This document shows, one piece after another, positions 15,386-22,210 of a DNA stretch of 22,210 nt. The stretch lies in NCBI GenBank assembly GCA_900539765.1, contig UQDF01000038.1, positions 1 through 22,210 on the forward strand, read 5' to 3'. The stretch is from an uncultured Porphyromonas sp. (GTDB lineage: Bacteria; Bacteroidota; Bacteroidia; Bacteroidales; Porphyromonadaceae). The notes below the pieces were generated by a model. It was not told the DNA's origin and made no database searches. It was given only the letters and a program-made list of their open reading frames with translations. The first letter of the stretch is position 1, and each line of letters starts with the position of its first letter. The position numbers and the translations under genes were made by a program.

Positions 15386-17305
15386 TTACTTGATCTCCTC
15401 AAAGTCTGCGTCAGCTACATCGCCCGTATCGTTACCATTTGCAGAGGCGTTGTCATGAGGCTGTGCGTTAGCACCTGGCTGAGGACCAGCCTGCTGCTGT
15501 GCGTTAGCCTGATTGTACATCTGCTCGGTAGCTGCGTGGAAGGCCGTATTCAGCTCCTCCATAGCCTTGTCGATAGCGGGGATATCCTCCGCCTTGTGCG
15601 CCTTGCGCAGATTCTCCAGAGCCGCCTCGATCGGTGCCTTCTTGTCGGCAGGGATCTTGTCGCCTAGCTCCTTAAGCTGCTTCTCCGTAGAGAAGATCAT
15701 GCTGTCCGCTTGGTTGAGCTTGTCGATACGATTCTTAGCCTCCTCGTCAGCCTTAGCGTTTGCCTCAGCCTCCTGCTTCATACGCTTAATCTCGTCATCG
15801 CTCAGACCGCTCGAAGCCTCGATGCGGATGTTCTGCTGCTTGCCCGTAGCCTTGTCGACTGCCGTAACATTGAGGATACCATTCGCATCAATGTCAAAGG
15901 TAACCTCGATCTGAGGCGTCTGGCGAGGCGCTGGTGCGATACCATCTAGGTTAAAGCGACCGATACTCTTATTATCCTTTGCTAGCGAACGCTCACCCTG
16001 TAGGACGTGGATCTCTACGGAAGGCTGGTTGTCCACAGCTGTGGTAAAGATCTGGCTCTTCTTCGTTGGGATCGTTGTATTCGCATCGATCAGACGAGTC
16101 ATCACCCCGCCCATCGTCTCCAGACCGAGTGACAGAGGAGTCACATCGAGGAGTAGGACATCCTTTACCTCGCCCGTCAGGACAGCACCCTGGATAGCGG
16201 CACCGCAAGCGACCACCTCATCGGGGTTCACACCCTTAGAGGGCTCTTGGTTAAAGATCTTCTTGACGATCTCCTGGATAGCGGGGATACGTGTCGAGCC
16301 ACCCACGAGGATCACCTCATTGATGTCGCTCGCCGTAAGTCCTGCATCCTTAAGAGCCTGCTCACAAGGAGCTACGCAAGCCTGGATCAGCTTGTCGGCT
16401 AGCTGCTCAAACTTAGCACGTGTCAGCGTACGAACGAGGTGCTTAGCGATACCATCTACTGGGATCAAGTAAGGTAGGTTGATCTCCGTCGATGTCGAGC
16501 TAGAGAGCTCTATCTTAGCACGCTCAGCAGCCTCCTTGAGACGCTGCAGTGCCATATTGTCCTTGCGAGGATCGACACCCTCGTCCTTCATAAACTCCTC
16601 CGCGAGCCAGTCGATGATCACATGGTCAAAGTCGTCACCACCTAGGTGCGTATCACCATTTGTAGACTTCACCTCAAAGACCCCATCACCTAGCTCTAGG
16701 ATAGAGATATCAAACGTACCACCACCGAGGTCGAAGACCGCAATCTTCATATCGGAGCCCTTCTTGTCAAGGCCGTAAGCTAGCGAAGCAGCCGTAGGCT
16801 CATTGACGATACGACGCACCTTGAGTCCAGCGATCTCGCCAGCCTCCTTAGTAGCCTGACGCTGTGAGTCATTGAAGTAAGCTGGCACCGTGATGACAGC
16901 CTCCGTGACCTCTGTACCGAGGTAGTCCTCAGCGGTCTTCTTCATCTTCTGAAGGATCATTGCCGAGATCTCCTGAGGCGTGTAGAGACGTCCATCGATG
17001 TCTACACGAGGGGTGTTGTTATCACCCTTGACCACCTTAAAGGGGACACGCTCAGCCTCCTTCTCTATCTGCTCATAGGTCTCACCCATGAAGCGCTTGA
17101 TCGAGTAGATCGTGTTCGTTGGGTTTGTGATAGCCTGACGCTTAGCGGGGTCACCCACCTTGCGCTCACCACCCTCTACGAATGCTACTACTGAGGGAGT
17201 CGTCATACGTCCCTCGCTGTTGGGGATGACTTTGCTCTCGCCACCCTCTAGAACTGCTACACATGAATTTGTAGTTCCTAAGTCTATACCAATTATCTTA
17301 CCCAT
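15386..17305 (-). CDS. dnaK: Molecular chaperone DnaK (Hsp70)
   Basis: The 639-residue cytosolic chaperone uses ATP to bind and release unfolded polypeptides with DnaJ and GrpE. The N-terminal ATPase domain opens GIDLGTTNSCVAVLEGG and contains the phosphate motifs AYFNDSQRQATKEAG and DLGGGTFDIS. The interdomain linker DVLLLDVTPLSLG is followed by the substrate-binding domain and lid, and the tail is glutamine/alanine/asparagine-rich, ending DADFEEIK. The length is standard for the family. It stands alone, without grpE or dnaJ beside it. A possible sigma-54-like site lies about 105 bases upstream. Confidence 0.98.
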   Translation of the reverse strand: MGKIIGIDLGTTNSCVAVLEGGESKVIPNSEGRMTTPSVVAFVEGGERKVGDPAKRQAITNPTNTIYSIKRFMGETYEQIEKEAERVPFKVVKGDNNTPRVDIDGRLYTPQEISAMILQKMKKTAEDYLGTEVTEAVITVPAYFNDSQRQATKEAGEIAGLKVRRIVNEPTAASLAYGLDKKGSDMKIAVFDLGGGTFDISILELGDGVFEVKSTNGDTHLGGDDFDHVIIDWLAEEFMKDEGVDPRKDNMALQRLKEAAERAKIELSSSTSTEINLPYLIPVDGIAKHLVRTLTRAKFEQLADKLIQACVAPCEQALKDAGLTASDINEVILVGGSTRIPAIQEIVKKIFNQEPSKGVNPDEVVACGAAIQGAVLTGEVKDVLLLDVTPLSLGLETMGGVMTRLIDANTTIPTKKSQIFTTAVDNQPSVEIHVLQGERSLAKDNKSIGRFNLDGIAPAPRQTPQIEVTFDIDANGILNVTAVDKATGKQQNIRIEASSGLSDDEIKRMKQEAEANAKADEEAKNRIDKLNQADSMIFSTEKQLKELGDKIPADKKAPIEAALENLRKAHKAEDIPAIDKAMEELNTAFHAATEQMYNQANAQQQAGPQPGANAQPHDNASANGNDTGDVADADFEEIK

Positions 17306-17409
17306 AGTATTGTGTTGTTTGTTGATTTCTTATTCGTGTTAATGTCTCTGTCGACTGACTGGATCGCTCTTTGATCAATCCCTAGTCAGGCGCTCACATC
17401 TCATAGGTA

Positions 17410-17424
17410 TCAAACATTGTGCCA
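17410..17424 (-). promoter_or_regulatory. Candidate sigma-54-type promoter for dnaK
   Basis: On the minus strand the sequence reads TGGCAC-AATGT-TTGA, close to the TGGCAC-N5-TTGC consensus of RpoN promoters, with the final C replaced by A. A second TTGTGGCAC lies 36 bases further upstream (gtgcca at 17455-17460 on the plus strand) but lacks a matching downstream half. Initiation here would give a leader of about 90 bases. I found no good TAnnTTTG box for dnaK. The match is imperfect, so the site is a hypothesis. Confidence 0.35.
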
Positions 17425-17517
17425 CAAAGCTCTCCTCTGCGACATTATGACAAAGTGCCACAAGATTCAGACCTGAAAAGCTGGTCACCAATGAACAATT
17501 CAGACGAGTTTGTCACC

Positions 17518-17552
17518 TCTAATCTCTAACTTCTAACCTCTAATCTCTAATC
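17518..17552. repeat. Heptanucleotide repeat TCTAAYN, five units
   Basis: Units read TCTAATC, TCTAACT, TCTAACC, TCTAATC, TCTAATC. The array ends only two bases before the first palindromic core of the 160-bp element copy B, so the two repeat types are adjacent here. Confidence 0.9.
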
Positions 17553-17554
17553 CC

Positions 17555-17714
17555 CCACGTAGGGATTCGCAAATCTCCACGTGGAAAAAGAAAAATCCCC
17601 ACGTAGGAACGAAATAAAACTTCGGAGGAATCAGATGAAACTTCGGAGGAATCGTTTTGCGCCTACGTGGAGAATAAAAAATAGCCACGTGGATATTTGA
17701 CATTTTCCACGTGG
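17555..17714. repeat. 160-bp intergenic repeat element, copy B (inverted relative to copy A)
   Basis: Six cores start at 17555 (CCACGTAG), 17577, 17599, 17663 (CTACGTGG), 17685 and 17707, so the spacing is 22, 22, 64, 22, 22, the same as copy A. Read on the minus strand it aligns to copy A (2683-2842) without gaps. One stretch of 32 bases is identical (17661-17692 against 2705-2736). Its 56-base centre carries the direct repeat ATTCCTCCGAAGTTT (minus strand) instead of the inverted repeat seen in copy A. Like copy A it lies between divergent genes, here dnaK and the prenyltransferase gene. Confidence 0.92.
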
Positions 17715-17785
17715 CTATCGTCTGAAAACTATTTGGCGACATATGCAGTGCTACTGGACGACACTCAGGCATAGGCGAAATGTTG

Positions 17786-17793
17786 TACCTTTG
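17786..17793 (+). promoter_or_regulatory. Bacteroidota -7 promoter box for the prenyltransferase operon
   Basis: TACCTTTG matches TAnnTTTG and lies 40 bases before the ATG at 17833. Because a promoter here would start transcription near 17800, an upstream in-frame ATG at 17743 is unlikely to be the real start. No clear -33 TTTG is present. Confidence 0.6.
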
Positions 17794-17832
17794 TACAGAC
17801 TCATAGCTCATCCTGTCAACTGTCACTACCAG

Positions 17833-18723
17833 ATGAATGTCGCTACCTTATCACGTCTGCTACGCTGCGATCAGTGGATCAAGAACCTCTTTGTCCTAGC
17901 GCCCGCCTTCTTCGGTGGAGTACTCCTAGATGCGTCGCTGTGGGGTGGCTTGGTGGTGGCATTTTTTGCTTTCTCGCTACTCTCTTCATCGATCTACATC
18001 GTCAACGACATAGTGGATCAAGCACGTGATCGCCTGCACCCTAAGAAGCGTCTGCGCCCGATAGCCTCTGGGGCGGTATCGATACCTGTCGCGTGGACCA
18101 TTGCTACACTCCTCCTAATCATTGCAGTGGCTCTGCCACTAGCGCTCCTGCCTCGTGCGCTCTGGTGTCAGACGCTCGGGATTATGGGTGGTTATTGGCT
18201 GCTCAACGTCTGCTATAGTTACTGGCTCAAGCGGATAGCGGTGGTCGACGTGGTCTCTATCTCGGTGGGCTTCGTGCTGCGGGTGCTACTCGGTGGGGTC
18301 GTCGCTGGAGTAGTGGTCTCGGAGTGGCTCGTGGTGATGACGCTGCTCTTATCGCTCTTCCTAGCCTTGGCCAAGCGACGTGACGACTACCTCATCTATG
18401 AGCGCAGTGGGGTGGCGATGCGACAAGCTATCAAGGGGTACAATCGAGCCTTCCTAGACCATACGCTGACGATGATCGTGGGCGTCTTACTCATCTGCTA
18501 CCTCCTCTACACGCTCTCGGCGGAGGTGCATGCGGAGCCTGGCGGGGACTATCTTTACCTGACGGCACTCCCAGTCCTCGTGGGCTTACTGCGTTACCTT
18601 CAGATCACACTAGTCGAGGAGCGAAGCGGTAGCCCTACGCAGGTGGTCTATCGTGATGCGATCATCGGCATTTGCGTCGTGGTGTGGGGTGTACTCTTTG
18701 GGCTATTACGCTATGTGGTATAA
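17833..18723 (+). CDS. UbiA-family prenyltransferase, decaprenyl-phosphate phosphoribosyltransferase-like
   Basis: The 296-residue polytopic membrane protein has the UbiA aspartate-rich motif N58-D59-x2-D62-x3-D66-R, followed by LHPKKRLRPIASG. The N-terminus LLRCDQWIKNLFVLAPAFFG is typical of the subgroup related to mycobacterial Rv3806c, which transfers phosphoribose from PRPP to decaprenyl phosphate. The substrate assignment is by resemblance and is not certain; another polyprenyl acceptor is possible. About eight to nine hydrophobic segments are visible. I chose the ATG at 17833, not the in-frame ATG at 17743, because homologous sequence begins there and the -7 box lies inside the longer reading. 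Its 3' end overlaps the following HAD gene. Confidence 0.85.
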   Translation: MNVATLSRLLRCDQWIKNLFVLAPAFFGGVLLDASLWGGLVVAFFAFSLLSSSIYIVNDIVDQARDRLHPKKRLRPIASGAVSIPVAWTIATLLLIIAVALPLALLPRALWCQTLGIMGGYWLLNVCYSYWLKRIAVVDVVSISVGFVLRVLLGGVVAGVVVSEWLVVMTLLLSLFLALAKRRDDYLIYERSGVAMRQAIKGYNRAFLDHTLTMIVGVLLICYLLYTLSAEVHAEPGGDYLYLTALPVLVGLLRYLQITLVEERSGSPTQVVYRDAIIGICVVVWGVLFGLLRYVV

Positions 18724-19327
18724 AGGGGGTAAGCGTGTGGATACGATAGCAATCTTTGACCTAGATGGTACGCTCACACGGCGGGACACGCTCTTGCCGT
18801 GGTTGGTGCAGATGCAGCCGTGCGGCTCGCTTGTGTGGCATCTGCCTTACTACCTCTATCAGTATGCTGCCTATCGGCTGAGCGGTGGAGCGGCTGATCG
18901 CTACAAGGAGCGCATCATTGGCACGGTGGTGCGAGGCTGGAGCTATGAGGAGGGAGTGCTGCGAGGAGCGGCTTTTGCAGATCAGATAGACCAGATGCTC
19001 CGCCACGAGGCGGTGCGTCGGCTGGAGCAGCATCAGCGTGACGGTCACCAGACGGTCTTGCTGACCGCTTCGACAGATCTGGCGGTCTCGTCGTGGGCTA
19101 TGCGTTGGGGCTTTGACCTCGTTTTGTCAACGGAGCTGGAGCTGGCGGAGGGTGTCTATACGGGACGCTTTGCCACGCCCAACTGTAAGGGAGCCGAAAA
19201 GGTGCGCCGCCTGGACTTAGCCCTCCCTGAGTGGCGATCGGTCACGACCTATGGCTATGGCGATAGTGCGAGTGATCGAGACTTTCTGGCACTATGTACG
19301 AAGCATTACTATGGGACTTTTGAATAA
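18713..19327 (+). CDS. HAD-IB family phosphatase
   Basis: The 204-residue protein carries the HAD motifs: DLDGT with nucleophile Asp16 and Asp18 (IAIFDLDGTLTRRDTLLPWL), motif II LLTAST, Lys in NCKG, and motif IV GYGDSASDRDFL. Subclass IB (phosphoserine-phosphatase-like) is indicated by the helical cap region between motifs I and II. The start is uncertain: ATG 18713 overlaps the prenyltransferase stop by 11 bases, while GTG 18737, preceded by AAAGGGGG, would start right before the catalytic motif. Being coupled to a UbiA-type phosphoribosyltransferase, it may dephosphorylate a polyprenyl-phosphate sugar 5-phosphate; this is inference from position only. Confidence 0.85.
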   Translation: MWYKGGKRVDTIAIFDLDGTLTRRDTLLPWLVQMQPCGSLVWHLPYYLYQYAAYRLSGGAADRYKERIIGTVVRGWSYEEGVLRGAAFADQIDQMLRHEAVRRLEQHQRDGHQTVLLTASTDLAVSSWAMRWGFDLVLSTELELAEGVYTGRFATPNCKGAEKVRRLDLALPEWRSVTTYGYGDSASDRDFLALCTKHYYGTFE

Positions 19328-20516
19328 GCAGTTACTACGGCGGTGGCGTGTGGAGCTACTCTGCGCACTGGGCGTGTGGGCGCTACTCTCCGTCCTAGCA
19401 CTCTATATTTATAGCACTGGGTTGCTGATGCCACATGGCGATGCTATCGGTGCTTACCTAGGATACGACAACTACTACCGCTTTACAACGCGGGGCGGGG
19501 CGTGGGACGTGAGCCACCCGCTGATCACGCCGCTATACCTTATTAGTAGGGTGCTACTGGTACCACTCCTGGGCGAGGGAGGCGCACTCATCGGTATACT
19601 CCTCGCCTCTGCACTCCTGATGGCTATTGCCGTGGCGGGATGCTGTGGCTACCTACGGCACGTGGTGCAGCTCGATACGGGACGCAGCCTGCTCCTCTCG
19701 GGTCTGCTCCTCTCAACCTTTACGGTGATGACGCTCTCCTTTACGGTAGAGAGCTATCCGCTCTCGATGGCGCTACTGGTTCTCTCTCTCCTCTGTCTGA
19801 GTAGTCAGTTGAAGCAGGAGAAACACCTTTCGGGCTGGCATGTCACACTCTGGAGCCTCCTGCTGGGTGGCGTGACGCTGACAAACTTTGCCAAGCCGCT
19901 CTCGCTACTCCTCCTGAGCAAAGAAGTGTCGCTTTGGCAGCGAGTGCGCAAAGTGCTGCTTCCGACACTCCTCTTGCTGGCTCTCGTTGTGGCGGTGGGG
20001 TGGTTTTACCAGCAGAGAGGGGCGAGTCAAGGAGCTGAGGAGCCGATGCTCACGGCTCAGGTCAACGATCTACTACGTTTTCAAACGAGGTCGGCCGATC
20101 TCGTACCAGACTTCTTCGGTCATCCGCTTCTGATCAGCGATCTAGAGATGCGTGAGCTGCATGGCGAGACGGTGCTACGACCTACACCCTATGCCTGCTG
20201 GGCTATGCAATTGCTCCCATGGGGGGTGGTGCTACTGCTTCTCTCGATGATCTGGGTCGGACGACGCTACCCCTTGGCCTGGGCCATACCACTCTACCTA
20301 GCGGTCGATGTGGCGGTGCATCTCATCGGTGGGTATGGGCTAGACGAAGCGGTTATCTTCGGGGGGCACTGGGTCTTCCTAGTCCCTATGGCGCTAGGCT
20401 GGCTCTACCATATGGTGCCTAAGCAAGCGTACCGATATATGGATCTAGCGTTGCTACTCCTATCTATATATATGTGTACGCACAACCTGTCGGTCATCTT
20501 ACTACGTATAGGATAA
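19311..20516 (+). CDS. Polytopic membrane protein, GT-C-like (possibly DUF6080)
   Basis: The 401-residue protein has roughly ten hydrophobic segments. After the first one, an extracytoplasmic loop reads GDAIGAYLGYDNYYRFT and then GGAWDVSHPLITPLYLI. This resembles the acidic-residue, Tyr and HPL pattern of GT-C lipid-sugar glycosyltransferases. Overall it looks like the Bacteroidota family named DUF6080, from memory, so the family name is tentative. I chose ATG 19311, which overlaps the HAD stop by 17 bases; the in-frame ATGs at 19251 and 19257 would lie deep inside the HAD gene. The overlap with the upstream genes argues for translational coupling and a shared pathway. Enzymatic activity is not demonstrated by any motif. 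Confidence 0.75.
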   Translation: MGLLNKQLLRRWRVELLCALGVWALLSVLALYIYSTGLLMPHGDAIGAYLGYDNYYRFTTRGGAWDVSHPLITPLYLISRVLLVPLLGEGGALIGILLASALLMAIAVAGCCGYLRHVVQLDTGRSLLLSGLLLSTFTVMTLSFTVESYPLSMALLVLSLLCLSSQLKQEKHLSGWHVTLWSLLLGGVTLTNFAKPLSLLLLSKEVSLWQRVRKVLLPTLLLLALVVAVGWFYQQRGASQGAEEPMLTAQVNDLLRFQTRSADLVPDFFGHPLLISDLEMRELHGETVLRPTPYACWAMQLLPWGVVLLLLSMIWVGRRYPLAWAIPLYLAVDVAVHLIGGYGLDEAVIFGGHWVFLVPMALGWLYHMVPKQAYRYMDLALLLLSIYMCTHNLSVILLRIG

Positions 20517-20517
20517 A

Positions 20518-20559
20518 TCTAATCTCTAATATCTAACCTCTAATATCTAATCTCTAACT
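20518..20559. repeat. Heptanucleotide repeat TCTAAYN, six units, abutting a start codon
   Basis: Six units (TCTAATC, TCTAATA, TCTAACC, TCTAATA, TCTAATC, TCTAACT) fill almost the whole 45-base gap between the membrane-protein stop at 20516 and the ATG at 20562. The untranslated stretch immediately before the DUF2520 start is therefore made of the repeat, and no purine-rich ribosome binding site is present. Confidence 0.92.
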
Positions 20560-20561
20560 CT

Positions 20562-21344
20562 ATGCGGATCGTTCTCATAGGCTCTGGAGGCGTAGCTACC
20601 TCCCTAGCGGCTGCACTAGCCAGTCACGCTACCGCATCGCTCTGCGGTATCTACAGCCGTCAGCTGGCACATGCCGAGTCGCTCCGTGAGCGCTTTGCCC
20701 TCGCCTGTCCCGTCACTGATAGTCTGCAGCAACTCCCCGCTGCCGACCTTTACATCATCGCCGTCAGTGATCGTGCGATCGCAGAGGTCGCCAAGGCACT
20801 TCCTCCGCTTGACGGCTTGGTTGTACACACCTCTGCCGTGACCCCGATCGAATGCTTCAGCGGGCAGCGTGCTTATGGCGTCTGGTACCCGTTCAATAGC
20901 TTTGCCAAGGAGGTCATCGTTCCCTTCGAAGGACAAAAGATCCTTTACCAACTAGCCACTGAAGAAGGTTTGACCACCCTTCAGCAGTGGAATGACCTAC
21001 TGCAGGTCGAGGCGATCCCATCGACACTCGACCAACGCCTCTGGCTACACCTCGCAGGCGTGCTGGCCTCCAACTGTACCAACCGCCTCTACACGCTCTC
21101 GCATCGTCTACTGACACAGGCCGACCTACCCACAGATCTGCTCGACGGACTGATCCTACGCACCGCCTCCAAGGCTACCACGATCGACCCTTACGTAGCA
21201 CAGACGGGTCCCGCACGGCGGCACGACCTAGAGACCATCGCTCGCCACCGCACACTCCTCGAGCAGCGGCCCGACGAACTGCAAGAGGTGTCACAACTCT
21301 ACAACCTATTCACCGAAGCTATCCTAGACGACTACCCACTATGA
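20562..21344 (+). CDS. DUF2520 Rossmann-fold protein
   Basis: The 260-residue protein has an N-terminal NAD(P)-binding Rossmann domain (IVLIGSGGVATSLAAAL, then YIIAVSDRAI and VVHTSAV). A C-terminal DUF2520 helical domain follows, with GVWYPFNSFAK, ASNCTNRLY and TGPARRHDLETIARH. The fold is like 6-phosphogluconate and ketopantoate reductases, so an oxidoreductase role is plausible; the substrate is unknown. Its stop overlaps the maf start by 4 bases (ATGA), a classic coupled pair. Its leader is the heptamer repeat. Confidence 0.88.
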   Translation: MRIVLIGSGGVATSLAAALASHATASLCGIYSRQLAHAESLRERFALACPVTDSLQQLPAADLYIIAVSDRAIAEVAKALPPLDGLVVHTSAVTPIECFSGQRAYGVWYPFNSFAKEVIVPFEGQKILYQLATEEGLTTLQQWNDLLQVEAIPSTLDQRLWLHLAGVLASNCTNRLYTLSHRLLTQADLPTDLLDGLILRTASKATTIDPYVAQTGPARRHDLETIARHRTLLEQRPDELQEVSQLYNLFTEAILDDYPL

Positions 21345-21922
21345 AACCTTATCGCTGGATCTTAGGCTCCCAATCGCCACGCCGCAAAGAGCTCCTCGCC
21401 ACCCTCGGGCACCCCTTTGAGATACGCACCATCGAGGGACACAGCGAGGCATACCCGGAGACGATACCGCTCGAAGAGGTGCCACGCTACCTCTCCCAGC
21501 TGAAAGCGGAGCAACTACGCTCCACACTACAAGCCGACGAACTGCTCATCACGGCCGACACGGTCGTCCTCCTCGATGGAGAGATCCTTGGCAAGCCTCA
21601 CGACCTAGACGACGCCCGTCGTATGCTGCGCCTCTTGAGCGGCCGCCAGCATGAGGTAGTCTCGGGCGTTGCGCTCACCACGACCGAGTGGCAGCGCTCC
21701 TTCGCTAGCCATACACGGGTCACCTTCGCACCGCTCACGGACAGCGAGATAGATCACTACGTGGCGCACTATCGTCCGCTCGACAAGGCGGGTGCCTACG
21801 GCATACAGGAGTGGATCGGCTACATCGGTGTCTCGCACATCGAGGGTTCTTTCTACAACGTCATGGGGCTCCCCGTGCAGCGTCTCTACTGCGAGCTACG
21901 AGATGCCGACCTCCTCCCGTAA
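21341..21922 (+). CDS. maf: Maf family nucleotide pyrophosphatase (dTTP/UTP type)
   Basis: The 193-residue enzyme hydrolyses non-canonical or surplus nucleoside triphosphates to monophosphates and pyrophosphate. The N-terminal signature LGSQSPRRKELL, ADTVVLLDGEILGKP, and DKAGAYGIQEWIGYIGVSHI then GSFYNVMGLP are all present. The AYGIQ version and the GKP lysine fit the YhdE (dTTP/UTP) branch rather than the YceF (m7GTP) branch. It is translationally coupled to the DUF2520 gene and followed directly by a hairpin. Confidence 0.93.
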   Translation: MKPYRWILGSQSPRRKELLATLGHPFEIRTIEGHSEAYPETIPLEEVPRYLSQLKAEQLRSTLQADELLITADTVVLLDGEILGKPHDLDDARRMLRLLSGRQHEVVSGVALTTTEWQRSFASHTRVTFAPLTDSEIDHYVAHYRPLDKAGAYGIQEWIGYIGVSHIEGSFYNVMGLPVQRLYCELRDADLLP

Positions 21923-21923
21923 G

Positions 21924-21962
21924 TCACTGGAGACTGTTGCAAAAGTCAACAGTCTCCACTGA
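21924..21962 (+). terminator. Hairpin terminator after maf
   Basis: A 16-bp stem with one mismatch (21924-21939 with 21947-21962) and a 7-base loop begins two bases after the maf stop. The core GGAGACTGTTG/CAACAGTCTCC is perfect. There is no strong T tract, only GGAATTATT downstream, which is common for terminators in this phylum. Confidence 0.75.
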
Positions 21963-22210
21963 GGAATTATTGCTGTCCGACAATAGAGAGGTCTTACCAC
22001 TTACATGCTTACCCGTGATCAATAAATAGATGAGGAAGCACGTCATCTGGTATGTAAATGTCAAGATCATGTAGATGACGTACTTTATTAATATGGACAG
22101 ACTGTATATAACGCTGCATAGGGTTGTAGGTGTTCTCTAGCGATAGCCCGTCCCTTACAGATCGAGGTTACAGCGTTTGATGAATGGAATTGTCGTGCTG
22201 ACGTAGCTTG
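21963..22210. other. Gene-free right end of the window
   Basis: No convincing coding region, tRNA or rRNA is seen in these 248 bases. ACGTCATCT (22040-22048) and AGATGACGT (22073-22081) form a perfect 9-bp inverted repeat with a 24-base loop, followed by ACTTTATTAA. It may be a second terminator or a regulatory stem belonging to a gene beyond the edge. Confidence 0.5.

Noticed and set aside
15455..16778. Rightward open frames opposite dnaK
   Set aside because: They are antisense shadows of a strongly conserved chaperone gene with biased codon use.
17533..17826. Leftward open frame upstream of dnaK
   Set aside because: It crosses the heptamer array, element copy B and the prenyltransferase promoter; same reasoning as for copy A.
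17743..17832. Upstream in-frame ATG that would lengthen the prenyltransferase by 30 residues
   Set aside because: The added residues do not look like the family, and the TACCTTTG box lies inside this stretch.
21963..22210. tRNA or small protein at the right edge
   Set aside because: No cloverleaf with a T-loop GGTTCRANYCC is seen, and the frames are short and lack features.

Overview
The window looks like a chromosomal segment of a Bacteroidota species, most likely a Porphyromonas of the asaccharolytica/uenonis type. This is inferred from several signs. There is a secreted protein ending in a type IX secretion (T9SS) C-terminal sorting domain. There are Omp28-like and DUF3078 proteins, and -7 promoter boxes of the form TAnnTTTG. 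The Nfn pair is of the anaerobe type, and moderate-GC genes are packed into short operons. No phage, plasmid, insertion-sequence or CRISPR genes are visible, so this is core genome rather than an island.

Layout. 1-493: a 107-bp tandem repeat (at least 2.5 copies, running off the left edge), scrambled inverted copies of parts of it, then a strong terminator. 494-2422 (-): an Omp28-like T9SS cargo protein with a CxxC motif. 2423-3041: a gene-free divergent region with two promoters and a 160-bp repeat element (copy A). 3042-3434 (+): RNase P RNA. 3536-7620 (+): a tight three-gene run, YihY/BrkB membrane protein, patatin-like phospholipase and cytoplasmic GH13 glycosidase. 7712-10004 (+): NfnA and NfnB, the electron-bifurcating NADH-dependent ferredoxin:NADP+ oxidoreductase. 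10030-15249 (+): PriA-like protein, DUF3078 outer-membrane protein, and tRNA-guanine transglycosylase. 15293-15373: a heptamer repeat and a bidirectional terminator. 15386-17305 (-): DnaK. 17306-17832: a second gene-free divergent region with a candidate sigma-54-like site, a heptamer repeat, copy B of the 160-bp element and a promoter. 17833-20516 (+): three overlapping genes, UbiA-type prenyltransferase, HAD-IB phosphatase and a polytopic GT-C-like membrane protein. 20518-20559: a heptamer repeat. 20562-21922 (+): a DUF2520 Rossmann protein and Maf nucleotide pyrophosphatase, then a hairpin. 21963-22210: no gene seen.

The genes are mostly housekeeping: RNA processing, redox balance, replication restart, tRNA modification, protein folding, and envelope or lipid-linked sugar metabolism. 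The most unusual points lie elsewhere. Two 160-bp intergenic elements carry six CCACGTGG-like palindromes at exactly the same spacing (22-22-64-22-22), and one spacer is inverted between the copies. A heptanucleotide repeat occurs at three intergenic sites, once directly in front of a start codon. A full-length PriA has lost its recognisable ATPase motifs. A Tgt lacks the usual zinc cysteines. The prenyltransferase/phosphatase/GT-C-like trio resembles a pathway making and using a polyprenyl-phosphate pentose.
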